A DNA stretch of 64,000 nucleotides, taken from the NCBI GenBank assembly GCA_900541465.1, contig UQJY01000004.1, positions 1 through 64,000 of the forward strand, written 5' to 3'. The notes under the pieces were generated by a model, which worked only from the letters and a program-made list of their open reading frames with translations, was not told the DNA's origin and ran no database searches. The position numbers and the translations under genes were made by a program. Shown here piece after piece: positions 50,901 through 59,695 of this stretch. The DNA is from an uncultured Fusobacterium sp. GTDB lineage: Bacteria > Fusobacteriota > Fusobacteriia > Fusobacteriales > Fusobacteriaceae. Within the stretch, counting starts at the first letter, position 1; the number at the start of each line of letters is the position of its first letter.

Positions 50901-52794
50901 TGTCACCGCTTTTTATATATCTCACTTCAGGAATTTTTATTCCCACATAAGTATCAAATTTATTTAAAGATACTAAATCTTTCTTTATTACAGGACGTCC
51001 GCCTGTTTCAATGACTTTTGCTGTAATAATTCCTGTAAGATTTATATTTTGAGGAGCTATTTTTGAAATATTAAATTCAGCCTTTCCTTCGCCGTTTTCA
51101 TTTAAAATTCCCTCTTTATAATCTCTGTAATGATAATTATATGTCGTTGGATTTTTAAAAACATAATTTTTATATTTTTTAAAATTAATTTCTTTTTCTC
51201 TCACATCAAATTCAACATTAAATTCTAAATTATCTGCAGGAGCTCCAAAAAGATAATCTGATTTTATATCAACTGCAAAACTTTCATTCTCATTAAGATT
51301 TATTTTCTCAGGAACTTTTGTTTCAACTTTTATTTTATAAGGAACTATTGTTTCAACAGAAATATCTTTTACAAATTTTCCGCTTCCAATTTCTGCTTCA
51401 ACTCTCCATATTCCTGTTTCAGAATCTTGATTTGTTTTAAATGAATATGTATAGAAGCCGTTTTTCCCGTTATTTATAATTTTATTCTCAATAAATTTTT
51501 TCCCTCTTGGAGAATAAACATTTATTTTTATCGGGTGATTTTCCGGAAAACTTTCCTTATCATTTCTTGCAATAAAAGATATATATACAGTATCTCCCGG
51601 TCTGTAAATTCCTCTGTCAGTGTAGATAAAAGTTTTTATACCTTTATCTGCATACACTCCGTCCACTGCAAAGCCGTCATAAAAAAGTTCGGCATCTGAA
51701 AATTTTAAAATTGATTTTTCTTCTCCTCTTTCTGCAAGAACATACATCATATTTTCACATTTATTAAAAATAAATTCACCTCTGCTGTCTGTTGTTCCCT
51801 CTTCTGCAGTCTGATTGTTATTTGTTACAAGTTTAACCTTAACGTTTTTCACAGGTTCATTTTTAATTATATCCATAACTGTAACAACTGTTTTATCATT
51901 TTCTTTTTGAGCTACTATTCCCATACTTGAAAGAAGTATTGCTTTTCCAATTTTTCCGTTATTTCTTAACAGCTCATATTTCTGCCAATTTTCTATTCCC
52001 TCTGGAAAAACATAATCAATTCCATTTTCATCAAAAGAAATCTCCACAATAAAAATTCCCTTATGGTCAACTAAATTTCCAAGCTCTATCTCTGTCTGCT
52101 TCCATATATTTTTTTCTGAATTAATTTCATAATCTTTTTCAAAAACAGTATCCCCGACTTTATAAAATTCTCCCTCTACATTGTAATCAAAAATATTTCC
52201 ATTTCCTTTGAAAACAAAATTTTGAAGAAACTGTGTAGTATTATTTTCATATATTTTTTTTATTTTAAGATTTATTTTTTTTACATTCACTGACTTAAAA
52301 GCTATTTTTTTATTATCAGAAACAGGAAGAATTATTCCCTCATTAGAAAATACTATCTTTGGTTCAATCTCCCTGAAGACAGCTTCTTTTATAATATTTT
52401 CTTTCAGAACTTTTCCATCTCTGCTTTTAAGCCCTTTTAAAATTTCAATTTTGTAAATGTTTCCTATTTTAAAATTGCCGTTTATAACTATTCTGTTTTT
52501 ATCATTTAAAACTTTATAATCTGCTTCTGGAGAAATTTTTATATATCCATCAAGATTTTCTTCCAAAACATCATCATTAAATTCTATTTCAATTCTCGGT
52601 TTTAAATTTGAATTTGTTGTTATCCCTGTAACTTCAAAATTTAAATTTTCTATATTTTCAGAACTATTTTTATCTTTTTCGCTTTCTATCTGGGATACCT
52701 TATAATTTTTTTCCTTTACAATCTCTTTCTGCTCCGTCTCTCTTCCGCAGCCCAACATCATAATCATAAGAAAAATATATAATATTTTTTTCAT
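47941..52794 (-). CDS. Bacterial alpha-2-macroglobulin lipoprotein
   Basis: A 1,617-residue lipoprotein (lipobox MLGC, Cys16) with repeated macroglobulin-type beta domains and the bait/thioester region. The thioester motif CGEQ (Cys1167-Gln1170, in YGCGEQTVSAVF) is intact, so it can form the covalent bond that traps proteases. The later alpha-barrel LTEAKGRGYYVPEDM region also fits. Bacterial alpha-2-macroglobulins sit in the periplasm and are co-encoded with pbpC, as here; they are thought to protect the envelope from host or competitor proteases. The function in fusobacteria is not established. Confidence 0.95.
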   Translation of the reverse strand: MKKILYIFLMIMMLGCGRETEQKEIVKEKNYKVSQIESEKDKNSSENIENLNFEVTGITTNSNLKPRIEIEFNDDVLEENLDGYIKISPEADYKVLNDKNRIVINGNFKIGNIYKIEILKGLKSRDGKVLKENIIKEAVFREIEPKIVFSNEGIILPVSDNKKIAFKSVNVKKINLKIKKIYENNTTQFLQNFVFKGNGNIFDYNVEGEFYKVGDTVFEKDYEINSEKNIWKQTEIELGNLVDHKGIFIVEISFDENGIDYVFPEGIENWQKYELLRNNGKIGKAILLSSMGIVAQKENDKTVVTVMDIIKNEPVKNVKVKLVTNNNQTAEEGTTDSRGEFIFNKCENMMYVLAERGEEKSILKFSDAELFYDGFAVDGVYADKGIKTFIYTDRGIYRPGDTVYISFIARNDKESFPENHPIKINVYSPRGKKFIENKIINNGKNGFYTYSFKTNQDSETGIWRVEAEIGSGKFVKDISVETIVPYKIKVETKVPEKINLNENESFAVDIKSDYLFGAPADNLEFNVEFDVREKEINFKKYKNYVFKNPTTYNYHYRDYKEGILNENGEGKAEFNISKIAPQNINLTGIITAKVIETGGRPVIKKDLVSLNKFDTYVGIKIPEVRYIKSGDRLNLEVIAVSEDENLISGRKLVYRVYKNEYSWWWDYDSYNSFARSIKTDRNTVLLYEKEFISGEKPYIIDYAPDGSGEIFVEVEDLETKQSTGINLYASTWQDSSINNKIDKLKIETDKKSYRAGDTAKITFEGTKGAKALVTVEKSGKIIERKWIQAEDLKNIYEFKVTENMFPNCYINIGLFQDYNTLDNDRPLRLYGAVPVVVEDDSTKLNIKIDAPKEIKPNEKFVVKIKNAEEKKMNYTVAVVDEGLLDITGFDTPDPWNYFYQKEAMQVRFYDNYSEIMGRITGEVHQILKTGGDGFVNEMTVMKSLGRMKELGLEEAQRFKPVAMFKGVLETDEKGEGTVEFTMPNYMGAVKVMVVGADGKKYGSSDTEILVKAPIVMENSFPRTLKVGDEIEIPVKVFALEDNIGEIKIDFDFMGRKQEKIISLDKKGNETIFFREKAGNETGVKKIKISISSKEYSYEEEIEIDVNSNNPYLYFNKKEIINSGKEFSVKQSEDYIKGSVEGNISVSVYPVISADKRLAELIRYPYGCGEQTVSAVFPQIYIEMLTHNNKFSSKEITGNVNSAIAKLSENQLYDGSFPYWQGGDTDIWVTDYTGHFLTEAKGRGYYVPEDMYKRVLNFLKKMVRDSETNLSEKVYGLYILALAENPEVSQMNLIYENYFEKLNLTSKWYLAAAYKLIGEDKLAEEIAGKLSLKIPEPDEEYLRYSYGSLLREQAVILNCYYTIFGRADEKLYEEIVKKIESEEWLSTQSMGYSLMTLAKIKNTESEKEAEGIIITDDKQISFKTEKGVFSYEIPAEIKTVKVKTKENENLFVNYYWEGIPVNYEGENISENLKLERNYYDIHGNIIDPESILSGDTFWLEVKLSAADDVKGYVFVNDVAVTQILPTGWEMENIRAVGGEYPEWVQDRMNGTYVEYEDIRDDRVMWFCDFDNYNKKAKSFFVKINGVTKGSFDFPGTKAEAMYNNSYQAYLKGFKAEVK

Positions 52795-52872
52795 AGTATC
52801 CTCCTCTGATATAACAACCTTTTATTTTAATACTAGCACCCTTATTTGTCTTCTCTATGTCAGACTTCTTTT

Positions 52873-53715
52873 TTAAATATTTTTTTCCAGCCATTTTTCA
52901 ATATCCAAGAAAACTTCTTCCCTGTTTATTTCATTATGAAGTTCGTGCCTTGCACCTTTATAAAGTCTGCATCTTATATTTTTAAAATTTATTTCTTTAT
53001 AAAATTTTTCAAGCTGTCTGACTCCTTTTCCATAAAGTCCTACAAAATCCATATCACCTGAAATAATTAAAACAGGAATATCTTTTCTCACATTTTTAAA
53101 ATACTCTTTTTTATAAAGATTATTTAAAAATATAAAAAAATCTCTGTAAAACCCGCTGCTGTATGTAAAGCCGCAAAATCTGTCTTCATTATATTTTTTT
53201 ACTTCATTCACATCTCTTGAAAGCCATGAATTTTCATTAAAATCCTTATCTTTTTTTATTTTCCCGTTTGAATTAAAAAATATCATCTTTTTTATAAGTT
53301 CTGCCCGCCTGTTTTTATAAATTTTATCCAGAATAAAACTTATATATTTTCCGGCTTTCCAAAGAAATTTCTGCTTATAACAAGAACCGCAGAATATATA
53401 TCCTGTTACTATATCACTGGATTTTTTCATATGCTCCTGAGCTATAAAAGACCCCATGCTGTGTCCAAATATAAAAATTGGAATATCAGGATATTTATTT
53501 TTTATATTTTTTGTTAAATTTATCTGGTTTTCAATTATCTTATAAAAATCATTTTCAAATATCCCTATTTTTTCCAGTTCTCCGTGATGAATATGATTTT
53601 CAGCAATAACTTTCCAGCCTCTTTTTTCAAAAAAATTAAAAAAATGCAAATATCTTTCTTTATGCTCACTCATTCCATGAATAACCTGTATTATTCCTTT
53701 TATATCTTTTTCCAT
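52873..53715 (-). CDS. Alpha/beta hydrolase (lysophospholipase-like)
   Basis: A 280-residue alpha/beta hydrolase. The nucleophile elbow is GHSMG (Ser86), preceded by VIHGMSEH (oxyanion region) and later VLIISGDMDFVG (Asp) and GARHELHNE (His). The overall pattern resembles monoacylglycerol lipase/lysophospholipase proteins of the PldB type. It has no signal peptide and is monocistronic. The substrate is probably a lysophospholipid or monoglyceride; not proven. Confidence 0.83.
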   Translation of the reverse strand: MEKDIKGIIQVIHGMSEHKERYLHFFNFFEKRGWKVIAENHIHHGELEKIGIFENDFYKIIENQINLTKNIKNKYPDIPIFIFGHSMGSFIAQEHMKKSSDIVTGYIFCGSCYKQKFLWKAGKYISFILDKIYKNRRAELIKKMIFFNSNGKIKKDKDFNENSWLSRDVNEVKKYNEDRFCGFTYSSGFYRDFFIFLNNLYKKEYFKNVRKDIPVLIISGDMDFVGLYGKGVRQLEKFYKEINFKNIRCRLYKGARHELHNEINREEVFLDIEKWLEKNI

Positions 53716-53788
53716 AAATTTTTTCCTTTTTCATAAAATAACAGGGGAGCTACAAATCTGTAAAAATGCAACAACCCCTTTATAATTT

Positions 53789-54379
53789 TTATTTTTTTGA
53801 AACAAATATACTGTCTTTAATATAAAATCTCCACGGCTTCAAGGCATCTTCCTCTGCATAATCTATTCCTATTCTTGTTGTTTCAACTATATCTTTTACC
53901 TTATAGCCGTCATCTTCCAGCCAGAGATTTTCTCCTGCTACCAAATCAGCTCCATTATCCTCTCTTGTTATGCCGAGAGCTTTTGTAAGTTTTCCCGGTC
54001 CGTTTGAAATATCTCTTTCTTTTTTTACCTTTCTTTTTTCCCACATGAAATTTTTATTTTCTAAAGGCTCAACACCTCTTATAAGAACAGCCTGAGGGTC
54101 TCCCTCTCTTCCAGCAGTTACATTAAAACATTCATACATTCCATAAATCAGAAACACATAAGAATAACCGCCTTCTTTATACATAACTTCTGTTCTTTTT
54201 GTTCTTCTTCCTCCGTAAGAGTGGCTGGCTTTGTCAGTTGTTCCCATATAGGCTTCAACTTCTGTTATTCTTCCGCTCATTATCCTGCCGTCAGCTGTTT
54301 TTTTCACAATAATTTTTCCTAAAATATCTTTCCCCACAGTCACAGCATCTCTCATATAAAATTCTCTTTCTATCCGCAT
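53789..54379 (-). CDS. DNA-3-methyladenine glycosylase, AAG/Mpg family
   Basis: A 196-residue repair glycosylase that excises alkylated purines such as 3-methyladenine. The family motif RITEVEAYMGTTDKASHSYGGRRTKR (around residues 37-62) carries the catalytic Glu, and YGMYECFNV follows. Typical length for bacterial AAG proteins. It lies 18 nt downstream of the exported flavodoxin gene, on the same strand, so they may be co-transcribed. Confidence 0.93.
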   Translation of the reverse strand: MRIEREFYMRDAVTVGKDILGKIIVKKTADGRIMSGRITEVEAYMGTTDKASHSYGGRRTKRTEVMYKEGGYSYVFLIYGMYECFNVTAGREGDPQAVLIRGVEPLENKNFMWEKRKVKKERDISNGPGKLTKALGITREDNGADLVAGENLWLEDDGYKVKDIVETTRIGIDYAEEDALKPWRFYIKDSIFVSKK

Positions 54380-54397
54380 TTTTTTTATTCCTCTCGT

Positions 54398-55225
54398 TTA
54401 GAAAAATGATTTCTTAGGTCTTTTGCCGTCTATAAAAGTTTCTTTAAGAGATTTTCTTAAATCTGCTCTTAATCTTTCAAGATTTTCTTTATAATTTTCT
54501 CCGTTATTTTTTGGATAAAGGTCATTTACAAATCTTCCGCAGTTTTCTGCTCCCCAGAATCCAGCTGTGTCATCATCAAGAACTTTAAAGGCTTTCATAT
54601 AAGAATTCCATTTTTTATCGTCTATTCCAACACCTCCGTCTATAAATCCTCTTCCTCCACCAAGCCAGCCACAGTTCATAATTGTAAATATTCCTTTTCC
54701 TTTTAAAAGTCCGTTAATTCCGCCGTTCTGCCCGTCTTCATATGCGAATTTTTTAGCAAAAACTCTTTCTTGGTAACCTTTTACCATTACATTTGGTGTA
54801 TCGTGCCAGTTTGGATAAACAAAAACAATATAATCTGCTTCAGAAACTAATTTCTGTTCCTGTGCTACATCTTCCTTAGGCTCTCCTGTCCCGTCTTTCT
54901 GATAATAAAATTCGTCCATTGAAAGAACAGGATTCCAATTCATAGCATATAAATCACGAAGAGTAACTTCCATTCCGTTATCTTCAAAAAATTTCATTGC
55001 TGTATAAGCCATATCAAAAGTTATACTGTTATGTCTCAAATCTCCTGCAACAACTAAAACTTTTTTTGCATCAGAGTCTGTAAATCCTTTCGGTATATAT
55101 TCATTCACATATTTCCCCGGCACTATTGATGCTGAAGTCACAATATCAGCTTCCTGCGGATTTGTAGTTTCAGCTGATGCTATCCCTGTTATAATCATAA
55201 AAATCAAAGCAAATAATTTTTTCAT
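54398..55225 (-). CDS. Exported NAD(P)H-oxidoreductase-like flavodoxin-fold protein
   Basis: A 275-residue protein with a Sec signal peptide ending IASA before Glu-Thr-Thr. The mature part is a flavodoxin-like fold of the NAD(P)H:quinone oxidoreductase (NQO/MdaB-like) family: VVAGDLRHNSITFDMA for the phosphate/FMN loop, VFVYPNWHDTPNVMVKG, and FTIMNCGWLGGGRGF. Such enzymes are normally cytoplasmic; export through Sec as an apoprotein is unusual. Possible role: periplasmic quinone or oxidant reduction, or binding of a flavin-like ligand. It is upstream of a 3-methyladenine glycosylase. Confidence 0.8.
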   Translation of the reverse strand: MKKLFALIFMIITGIASAETTNPQEADIVTSASIVPGKYVNEYIPKGFTDSDAKKVLVVAGDLRHNSITFDMAYTAMKFFEDNGMEVTLRDLYAMNWNPVLSMDEFYYQKDGTGEPKEDVAQEQKLVSEADYIVFVYPNWHDTPNVMVKGYQERVFAKKFAYEDGQNGGINGLLKGKGIFTIMNCGWLGGGRGFIDGGVGIDDKKWNSYMKAFKVLDDDTAGFWGAENCGRFVNDLYPKNNGENYKENLERLRADLRKSLKETFIDGKRPKKSFF

Positions 55226-55323
55226 AATCCTCTCCTGTTTTGTATTAAGTATCTGTTTCCATATAAAAATTATAGCTCATAAAATGAATTTATCCAAATC
55301 TAAAATTTATGCCAAAAAATGAG

Positions 55324-55350
55324 AAAAAGCAAACTGTTTTCAGCTTGCTT
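55324..55350 (-). terminator. Hairpin with T-run in non-coding region
   Basis: Minus strand AGCAAGCTG / CAGTTTGCT with GAAAA loop followed by TTTTCTC, about 100 nt upstream of the exported flavodoxin gene. It would stop a minus-strand transcript from the repeat region; no coding sequence in that transcript was found. Confidence 0.5.
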
Positions 55351-55374
55351 AGTTGGGGAGAAATTATTATCAAA

Positions 55375-55456
55375 TTTTATTATACACTTGAGACGATACT
55401 TTATAAAAAAAAGTTTAAAAAATTTTTTTATTTTCTAAATTTTTTTATTTTTCTCA
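55375..55456. repeat. Direct repeat copy A (about 80 bp) in non-coding DNA
   Basis: From TTTTATTATACACTTGAGAC through CTTTATAAAAAAAAGTTTAA and poly-T blocks, this matches copy B at 55577-55657 with few differences (for example TTGAGACGATA versus TTAAGACGACA). The 55226-55780 gap holds no gene, only these repeats and three hairpins. Confidence 0.7.
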
Positions 55457-55457
55457 A

Positions 55458-55485
55458 AAAATAAAAATCGGATACCTCTGTATCC
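55458..55485 (-). terminator. Hairpin with T-run between the two repeats
   Basis: Minus strand GGATAC / GTATCC (55485-55470), 4-nt loop, followed by GATTTTTATTTTTT; looks like a terminator inside the repeat region. Confidence 0.55.
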
Positions 55486-55576
55486 AACTTTTACATTACA
55501 TTTTTTGAGAAATTTTTGAGAATTTTGAGAAATTTTAAAAGACTTCAAGGAAGAGAAATCTTTTATTATGAATTAC

Positions 55577-55657
55577 TTTTATTACACATTTAAGACGACA
55601 CTTTATAAAAAAAAGTTTAAAAAAATTTTTTATTTTCTCAAAATTTTTTTTATTTTT
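55577..55657. repeat. Direct repeat copy B (about 80 bp) in non-coding DNA
   Basis: Second copy of the 55375-55456 sequence, about 202 bp downstream, with the same order of blocks. Could encode two related small RNAs, or be a decayed duplication. Confidence 0.7.
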
Positions 55658-55719
55658 CTTCATCATTACATATTTCTATTTCTTTCACACGGATAATTCT
55701 AAAAATTTCTATCTATAAT

Positions 55720-55758
55720 ATCAAAAAGGACTGCTGTAAAATTTACAACAATCCTTTT
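55720..55758 (-). terminator. Terminator of hppA
   Basis: 17-bp stem AAAAGGACTGCTGTAAA with its partner ending TCCTTTT, mismatches only at two wobble positions; T-rich exit. Confidence 0.85.
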
Positions 55759-55780
55759 ATATTTTAATCTTAATTTATTA

Positions 55781-57790
55781 TTACATAAATTGTACGAATA
55801 ATGGAACTAATACTAGAGAAACTATAGTCATTAGTTTTATTAAGATGTTTAGTGCTGGTCCAGATGTATCTTTGAATGGGTCTCCTACTGTATCCCCAAC
55901 AACTGCAGCTTTATGTCTGTCAGAACCTTTACCGTCACCTTTGTATCCACCTTCGATTTGTTTTTTACCGTTATCCCAAGCTCCTCCAGCATTTGCCATC
56001 ATGATAGCCATTAAGATACCAGTAACAAGAGATCCTGCAAGTAATCCTCCAAGAGCTTCAACTGACCATAATCCAACGATTACTGGAGCAACTATTGCTA
56101 ATAATCCAGGAACGATCATTTGTTTTAATGAAGAATGAGTTGAAATTTCAACACATTTTTTATAGTCAGGTTTAACTTTTCTTTCCATGATTCCAGGCAT
56201 TTCTCTGAATTGTCTTCTAACTTCTTCAACCATTTCCATAGCTGCTTTACCAACTGCTGTCATAGTTAAAGCAGAGAATAAGAATGTTAACATACCTCCG
56301 ATAAATAATCCAACGATTACATCTGGGTTAGTAACATCTATTCTTAATTCGTCAGCTGTTAAGTTATTAACTGCTTCTCTGTATGAAGCGAATAGAGAAA
56401 GAGCTGTAAGAGCTGCAGATCCAACTGCAAATCCTTTACCAACTGCTGCTGTTGAGTTTCCAACTGCATCAAGTTTATCTGTACATTCTCTAACTTCATG
56501 AGGAAGATCTGACATTTCTGCAATTCCTCCAGCATTGTCTGCAACTGGTCCGTAAGCATCAACTGCTACTACCATTCCTGTTGTTGCAAGCATTCCAACT
56601 GCTGCGATTGCAATTCCGTATAATCCTGCTGATTTAAATGCTACTAAGATTGCACCAGAGATAACTACGATAGGAGCAACTGTTGATTCCATACCAACTG
56701 CAAGTCCTTCGATAATTGCTGTTGCTGCTCCAGTTGAAGCTGCATCAGAAATTCTGTTAACTGCTGTTTTACCAGTATCAGTATAGATTCCAGTGAAGTA
56801 AGCGATTAATATTCCTGCTACAAGTCCAGCAACGATAGCTCCAAATACACCCATTGGCATTTGTAAATATTTAATAATTCCAAATGAAGCAATTATTGTT
56901 AAGATACCAGCGATTCTTGTTCCACCTTCTAATTTAGCATGAACTTTTGTAGGATCGTCAGTTTTAACTGTAACTGTTGCGATTATTGATGCAATGATAC
57001 CAAATGAAGATAAGATAACAGGAGCTACTGCATATCCCATTATTCCTGTTGTTTCATATGATAAGAATCCTAAAGTAACAGCTGCGATTATTGATCCAAC
57101 ATAAGATTCAAAAAGGTCAGCTCCCATTCCAGCAACGTCTCCAACGTTATCTCCAACGTTGTCAGCTATTGTAGCTGGGTTTCTTGGGTCATCTTCAGGA
57201 ATTCCTGCTTCAACTTTACCAACAAGGTCAGCACCAACGTCTGCTGCTTTAGTGTAGATTCCTCCACCAACTCTTGCAAATAAAGCTATTGAAGATGCTC
57301 CCATTCCAAATCCTGTAATGTCAGTGAATGCTACTGCATCTTTTCCCATTAATAACATTAAAACAGAAAGCATTAACATACCTAATCCAACAACTGAAAG
57401 TCCCATAACAGCTCCACCAGCAAATGCAACATCAAGAGCTTTTGCAAGTCCTCCTTCTTTAGCTGCTATTGAAGTTCTTCCGTTAGCTTTAGTAGCTATT
57501 CTCATTCCGATGTTTCCTGCAAGAGCAGAAGTTAAAGCTCCTAATACGAAAGCTATTGCAGTGTTTACAGAAATGAATATTCCTAATGCTGCCCCAACGA
57601 TTACAACGAACCATATAAGGATTTTGTATTCAGCTACAAGGAATGCCATAGCTCCTTCTCTTATTGCGTCTGTTATTTCCGCAACTTTTGGAATGTTAAT
57701 TTCATAACTTTCCACTTTTTTAGAATAGTAGAATGCTGCTGCTAGAGCAATAATTCCAGCTACTATTCCAAGATACATAAATTGTTCCAT
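55781..57790 (-). CDS. hppA: Membrane-bound ion-pumping pyrophosphatase, K+-dependent type
   Basis: A 669-residue protein with about 16 membrane segments that hydrolyses pyrophosphate and pumps Na+ or H+ out. Core motifs: [20 protein letters not shown] and [14 protein letters not shown] around residues 180-220, and a C-terminal [14 protein letters not shown]. The sequence [10 protein letters not shown] has Ala at the position where K+-independent enzymes have Lys, so this is the K+-dependent class; a Na+ pump is the most likely form, by inference. Length is normal. It recovers energy from PPi made in biosynthesis and is common in fermenters. Confidence 0.95.
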   Translation of the reverse strand: MEQFMYLGIVAGIIALAAAFYYSKKVESYEINIPKVAEITDAIREGAMAFLVAEYKILIWFVVIVGAALGIFISVNTAIAFVLGALTSALAGNIGMRIATKANGRTSIAAKEGGLAKALDVAFAGGAVMGLSVVGLGMLMLSVLMLLMGKDAVAFTDITGFGMGASSIALFARVGGGIYTKAADVGADLVGKVEAGIPEDDPRNPATIADNVGDNVGDVAGMGADLFESYVGSIIAAVTLGFLSYETTGIMGYAVAPVILSSFGIIASIIATVTVKTDDPTKVHAKLEGGTRIAGILTIIASFGIIKYLQMPMGVFGAIVAGLVAGILIAYFTGIYTDTGKTAVNRISDAASTGAATAIIEGLAVGMESTVAPIVVISGAILVAFKSAGLYGIAIAAVGMLATTGMVVAVDAYGPVADNAGGIAEMSDLPHEVRECTDKLDAVGNSTAAVGKGFAVGSAALTALSLFASYREAVNNLTADELRIDVTNPDVIVGLFIGGMLTFLFSALTMTAVGKAAMEMVEEVRRQFREMPGIMERKVKPDYKKCVEISTHSSLKQMIVPGLLAIVAPVIVGLWSVEALGGLLAGSLVTGILMAIMMANAGGAWDNGKKQIEGGYKGDGKGSDRHKAAVVGDTVGDPFKDTSGPALNILIKLMTIVSLVLVPLFVQFM

Positions 57791-57826
57791 GTTTTTTTAA
57801 CCCCCTAAATTTTTTTGTTCCTTAGT

Positions 57827-57855
57827 ATTATAGTAGTTTCTCCGTTTTATTTCAA
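57827..57855 (-). promoter_or_regulatory. Promoter of hppA
   Basis: Minus strand TTGAAA (57855-57850), 17-nt spacer, TATAAT (57832-57827), about 37 nt before the start. Confidence 0.75.
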
Positions 57856-57863
57856 GCATTTTC

Positions 57864-58844
57864 TTATTTCAATTGAAAACTTTTTGTAGTTTTTATTTTC
57901 TCATCACTGTCAACTATTAATACATCTGCATTTAAAACTTCTGCCTTTTTAAAAATATCCTCTGGCTTCATATTAAAAAATGCTGTGGAAAACATATCTG
58001 CATCAAAAGCGGAATCGCAGATAACCACTACAAGCTTTTTATCCTTTACAGGATAACCTGTTTCTTTATTCATTATATGATGATATTTTTTTCCATTTAT
58101 TTCTACATAAGTCTGATAGTCTCCGGAAATTCCCAGAGATTTATTTTCAACTTCCACAATTCCCAGTATTTTTTCTGAATCTGCCGGATTTTGTATTCCT
58201 ATCTTCCAAGGAGTTCCATCAGGTTTTCCTCCTACAGTAGCAATACTTGAAACAGAAGAAACAAAACCGTGTTTTATTCCTTTTTCTGCAAGAATATTTC
58301 TTGCTTCCTGAACTGCATAACCTTTAAGAAAAGATCCTGTATCAATTTCTTTTACAGGTTCTTTCAATATAAGTTTATTCCTTTCAAGAATAACTTTATC
58401 AAACCCTATTGTATTTAAAGCTTTTTGTATTTCTTCATCAGCTGGAACATTTTCTCTTCCATTTGCATTAAATCCCCATACATCTAAAAGAGGAGATATT
58501 GTTATATCATATTTCCCGCCGCTCATTTCATATACTTCCTTCACTTTATTAAAAAGCATCATTCCTTCTTCATCTAATATTATTTTTTTTCTTTCAGAAT
58601 GATTAAGGTTATATATAAGTGAATTTTTGGTTTTGCTGTTATATTTACTGTCTATTTCAGCTATTTTTTTAAATGCTTCATTCATAGCATCATAAGCTTT
58701 ATCTTTATTATCTGAAAAAACTATCATCTGGATATAAGTTCCAAATAAAAATCTTTCTTCAGTATATTTCTGTTCAGATATCTCTTTTTTTCCACAACCT
58801 GCAAATATTAATAATGTCATAATCAAAAATATGATTTTCTTCAT
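57864..58844 (-). CDS. apbE: FAD:protein FMN transferase (ApbE) lipoprotein
   Basis: A 326-residue lipoprotein of the ApbE family, start taken at ATG 58844 (GGGAG about 10 nt upstream). Lipobox FAGC at the N-terminus. The flavin-binding region DTGSFLKGYAVQEA and HIMNKETGYPV (H..xTGxPV) are intact. ApbE uses FAD to attach FMN covalently to Ser/Thr of target proteins such as RnfD/RnfG or NqrB/C on the periplasmic side. It is the last gene of yicC-gmk-rpoZ-apbE, 14 nt after rpoZ. Confidence 0.93.
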   Translation of the reverse strand: MKKIIFLIMTLLIFAGCGKKEISEQKYTEERFLFGTYIQMIVFSDNKDKAYDAMNEAFKKIAEIDSKYNSKTKNSLIYNLNHSERKKIILDEEGMMLFNKVKEVYEMSGGKYDITISPLLDVWGFNANGRENVPADEEIQKALNTIGFDKVILERNKLILKEPVKEIDTGSFLKGYAVQEARNILAEKGIKHGFVSSVSSIATVGGKPDGTPWKIGIQNPADSEKILGIVEVENKSLGISGDYQTYVEINGKKYHHIMNKETGYPVKDKKLVVVICDSAFDADMFSTAFFNMKPEDIFKKAEVLNADVLIVDSDEKIKTTKSFQLK

Positions 58845-58858
58845 ATTTTTCATTCTCC

Positions 58859-59074
58859 CTATTTAGATACAGGTGTTTCTTCCATAGAATAAGTTAATTT
58901 TCCCTCTACTATTTCTTTAAATACTTTTCTTACAAGAGTATCTTTTTTGCTTGTTTTTACTAAAACAGGTGACCCGTTTACAATTTCTCTTACTCTTTTA
59001 CCTGCAGCGATAGTAAGTATATATTTATTAGGTATTTTTTCCAACAAAGTATCGTAAGTAATTTCTTGTTTCAT
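58859..59074 (-). CDS. rpoZ: RNA polymerase omega subunit
   Basis: A 71-residue protein with ITYDTLLEKIPNKYILTIAAGKRVREI, the core of omega, which folds around the beta' C-terminus and helps assemble polymerase. Located between gmk and apbE in the common yicC-gmk-rpoZ order; rpoC is in the same region of this window. Confidence 0.93.
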   Translation of the reverse strand: MKQEITYDTLLEKIPNKYILTIAAGKRVREIVNGSPVLVKTSKKDTLVRKVFKEIVEGKLTYSMEETPVSK

Positions 59075-59083
59075 AATTTCCTC

Positions 59084-59647
59084 CTAATCTTCTATGCTTT
59101 TTTCTTCAATAATTCTTATAAGATGTCCGCAAGAATCATCTACTGTATAATTAACTATTGAAGTATCATACATTTTTTCATATTCAAGCTCTTTTATAGA
59201 GTTTTTAAGTCTCAACTGAATAGTTGCTTCATCATCAGTTTTTCTTCCTCTTAATCTTCTTTCCAAATCTTCCATTGTAGGAGTTTTGAAAAATATTAAA
59301 TTAGCATCTGGATACTGTTCTTTTACTTGAAGACCACCCTGCACATCTATTTCCAAAATAACATTTTCCCCGGCTGCCAGACGAGATTCAACTTCCGCTT
59401 TTAAAGTTCCGTAATAATTTTCATGAACTTTGGCATGTTCTAAAAATTCTCCGTTTCTTAATTTTTCTTCAAACTCAGGGATTGTAAGAAAATAATAATC
59501 TCTCCCGTTTACTTCTCCTTCACGAGGTTTTCTGGTAGTAGCTGAAGTTGCTAAATTTATGTTTAACATCTTCCTGACAAGCCTGCAGATAGTTGATTTT
59601 CCTGCTCCGCTAGGTCCTGAAACTACAAATAAGTTACCCTTTTTCAT
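59084..59647 (-). CDS. gmk: Guanylate kinase
   Basis: A 187-residue kinase that phosphorylates GMP/dGMP. P-loop GPSGAGKST at residues 10-18, GMP-binding SATTRKPREGEVNGRDY (about 36-52) and VILEIDVQGG are intact. 9 nt from rpoZ and 48 nt from yicC in the same operon. Confidence 0.97.
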   Translation of the reverse strand: MKKGNLFVVSGPSGAGKSTICRLVRKMLNINLATSATTRKPREGEVNGRDYYFLTIPEFEEKLRNGEFLEHAKVHENYYGTLKAEVESRLAAGENVILEIDVQGGLQVKEQYPDANLIFFKTPTMEDLERRLRGRKTDDEATIQLRLKNSIKELEYEKMYDTSIVNYTVDDSCGHLIRIIEEKSIED

Positions 59648-59695
59648 AATTTCTGTTCTCCTTTTATTTTTAACAATTTTTTTATTTCCAGATAA

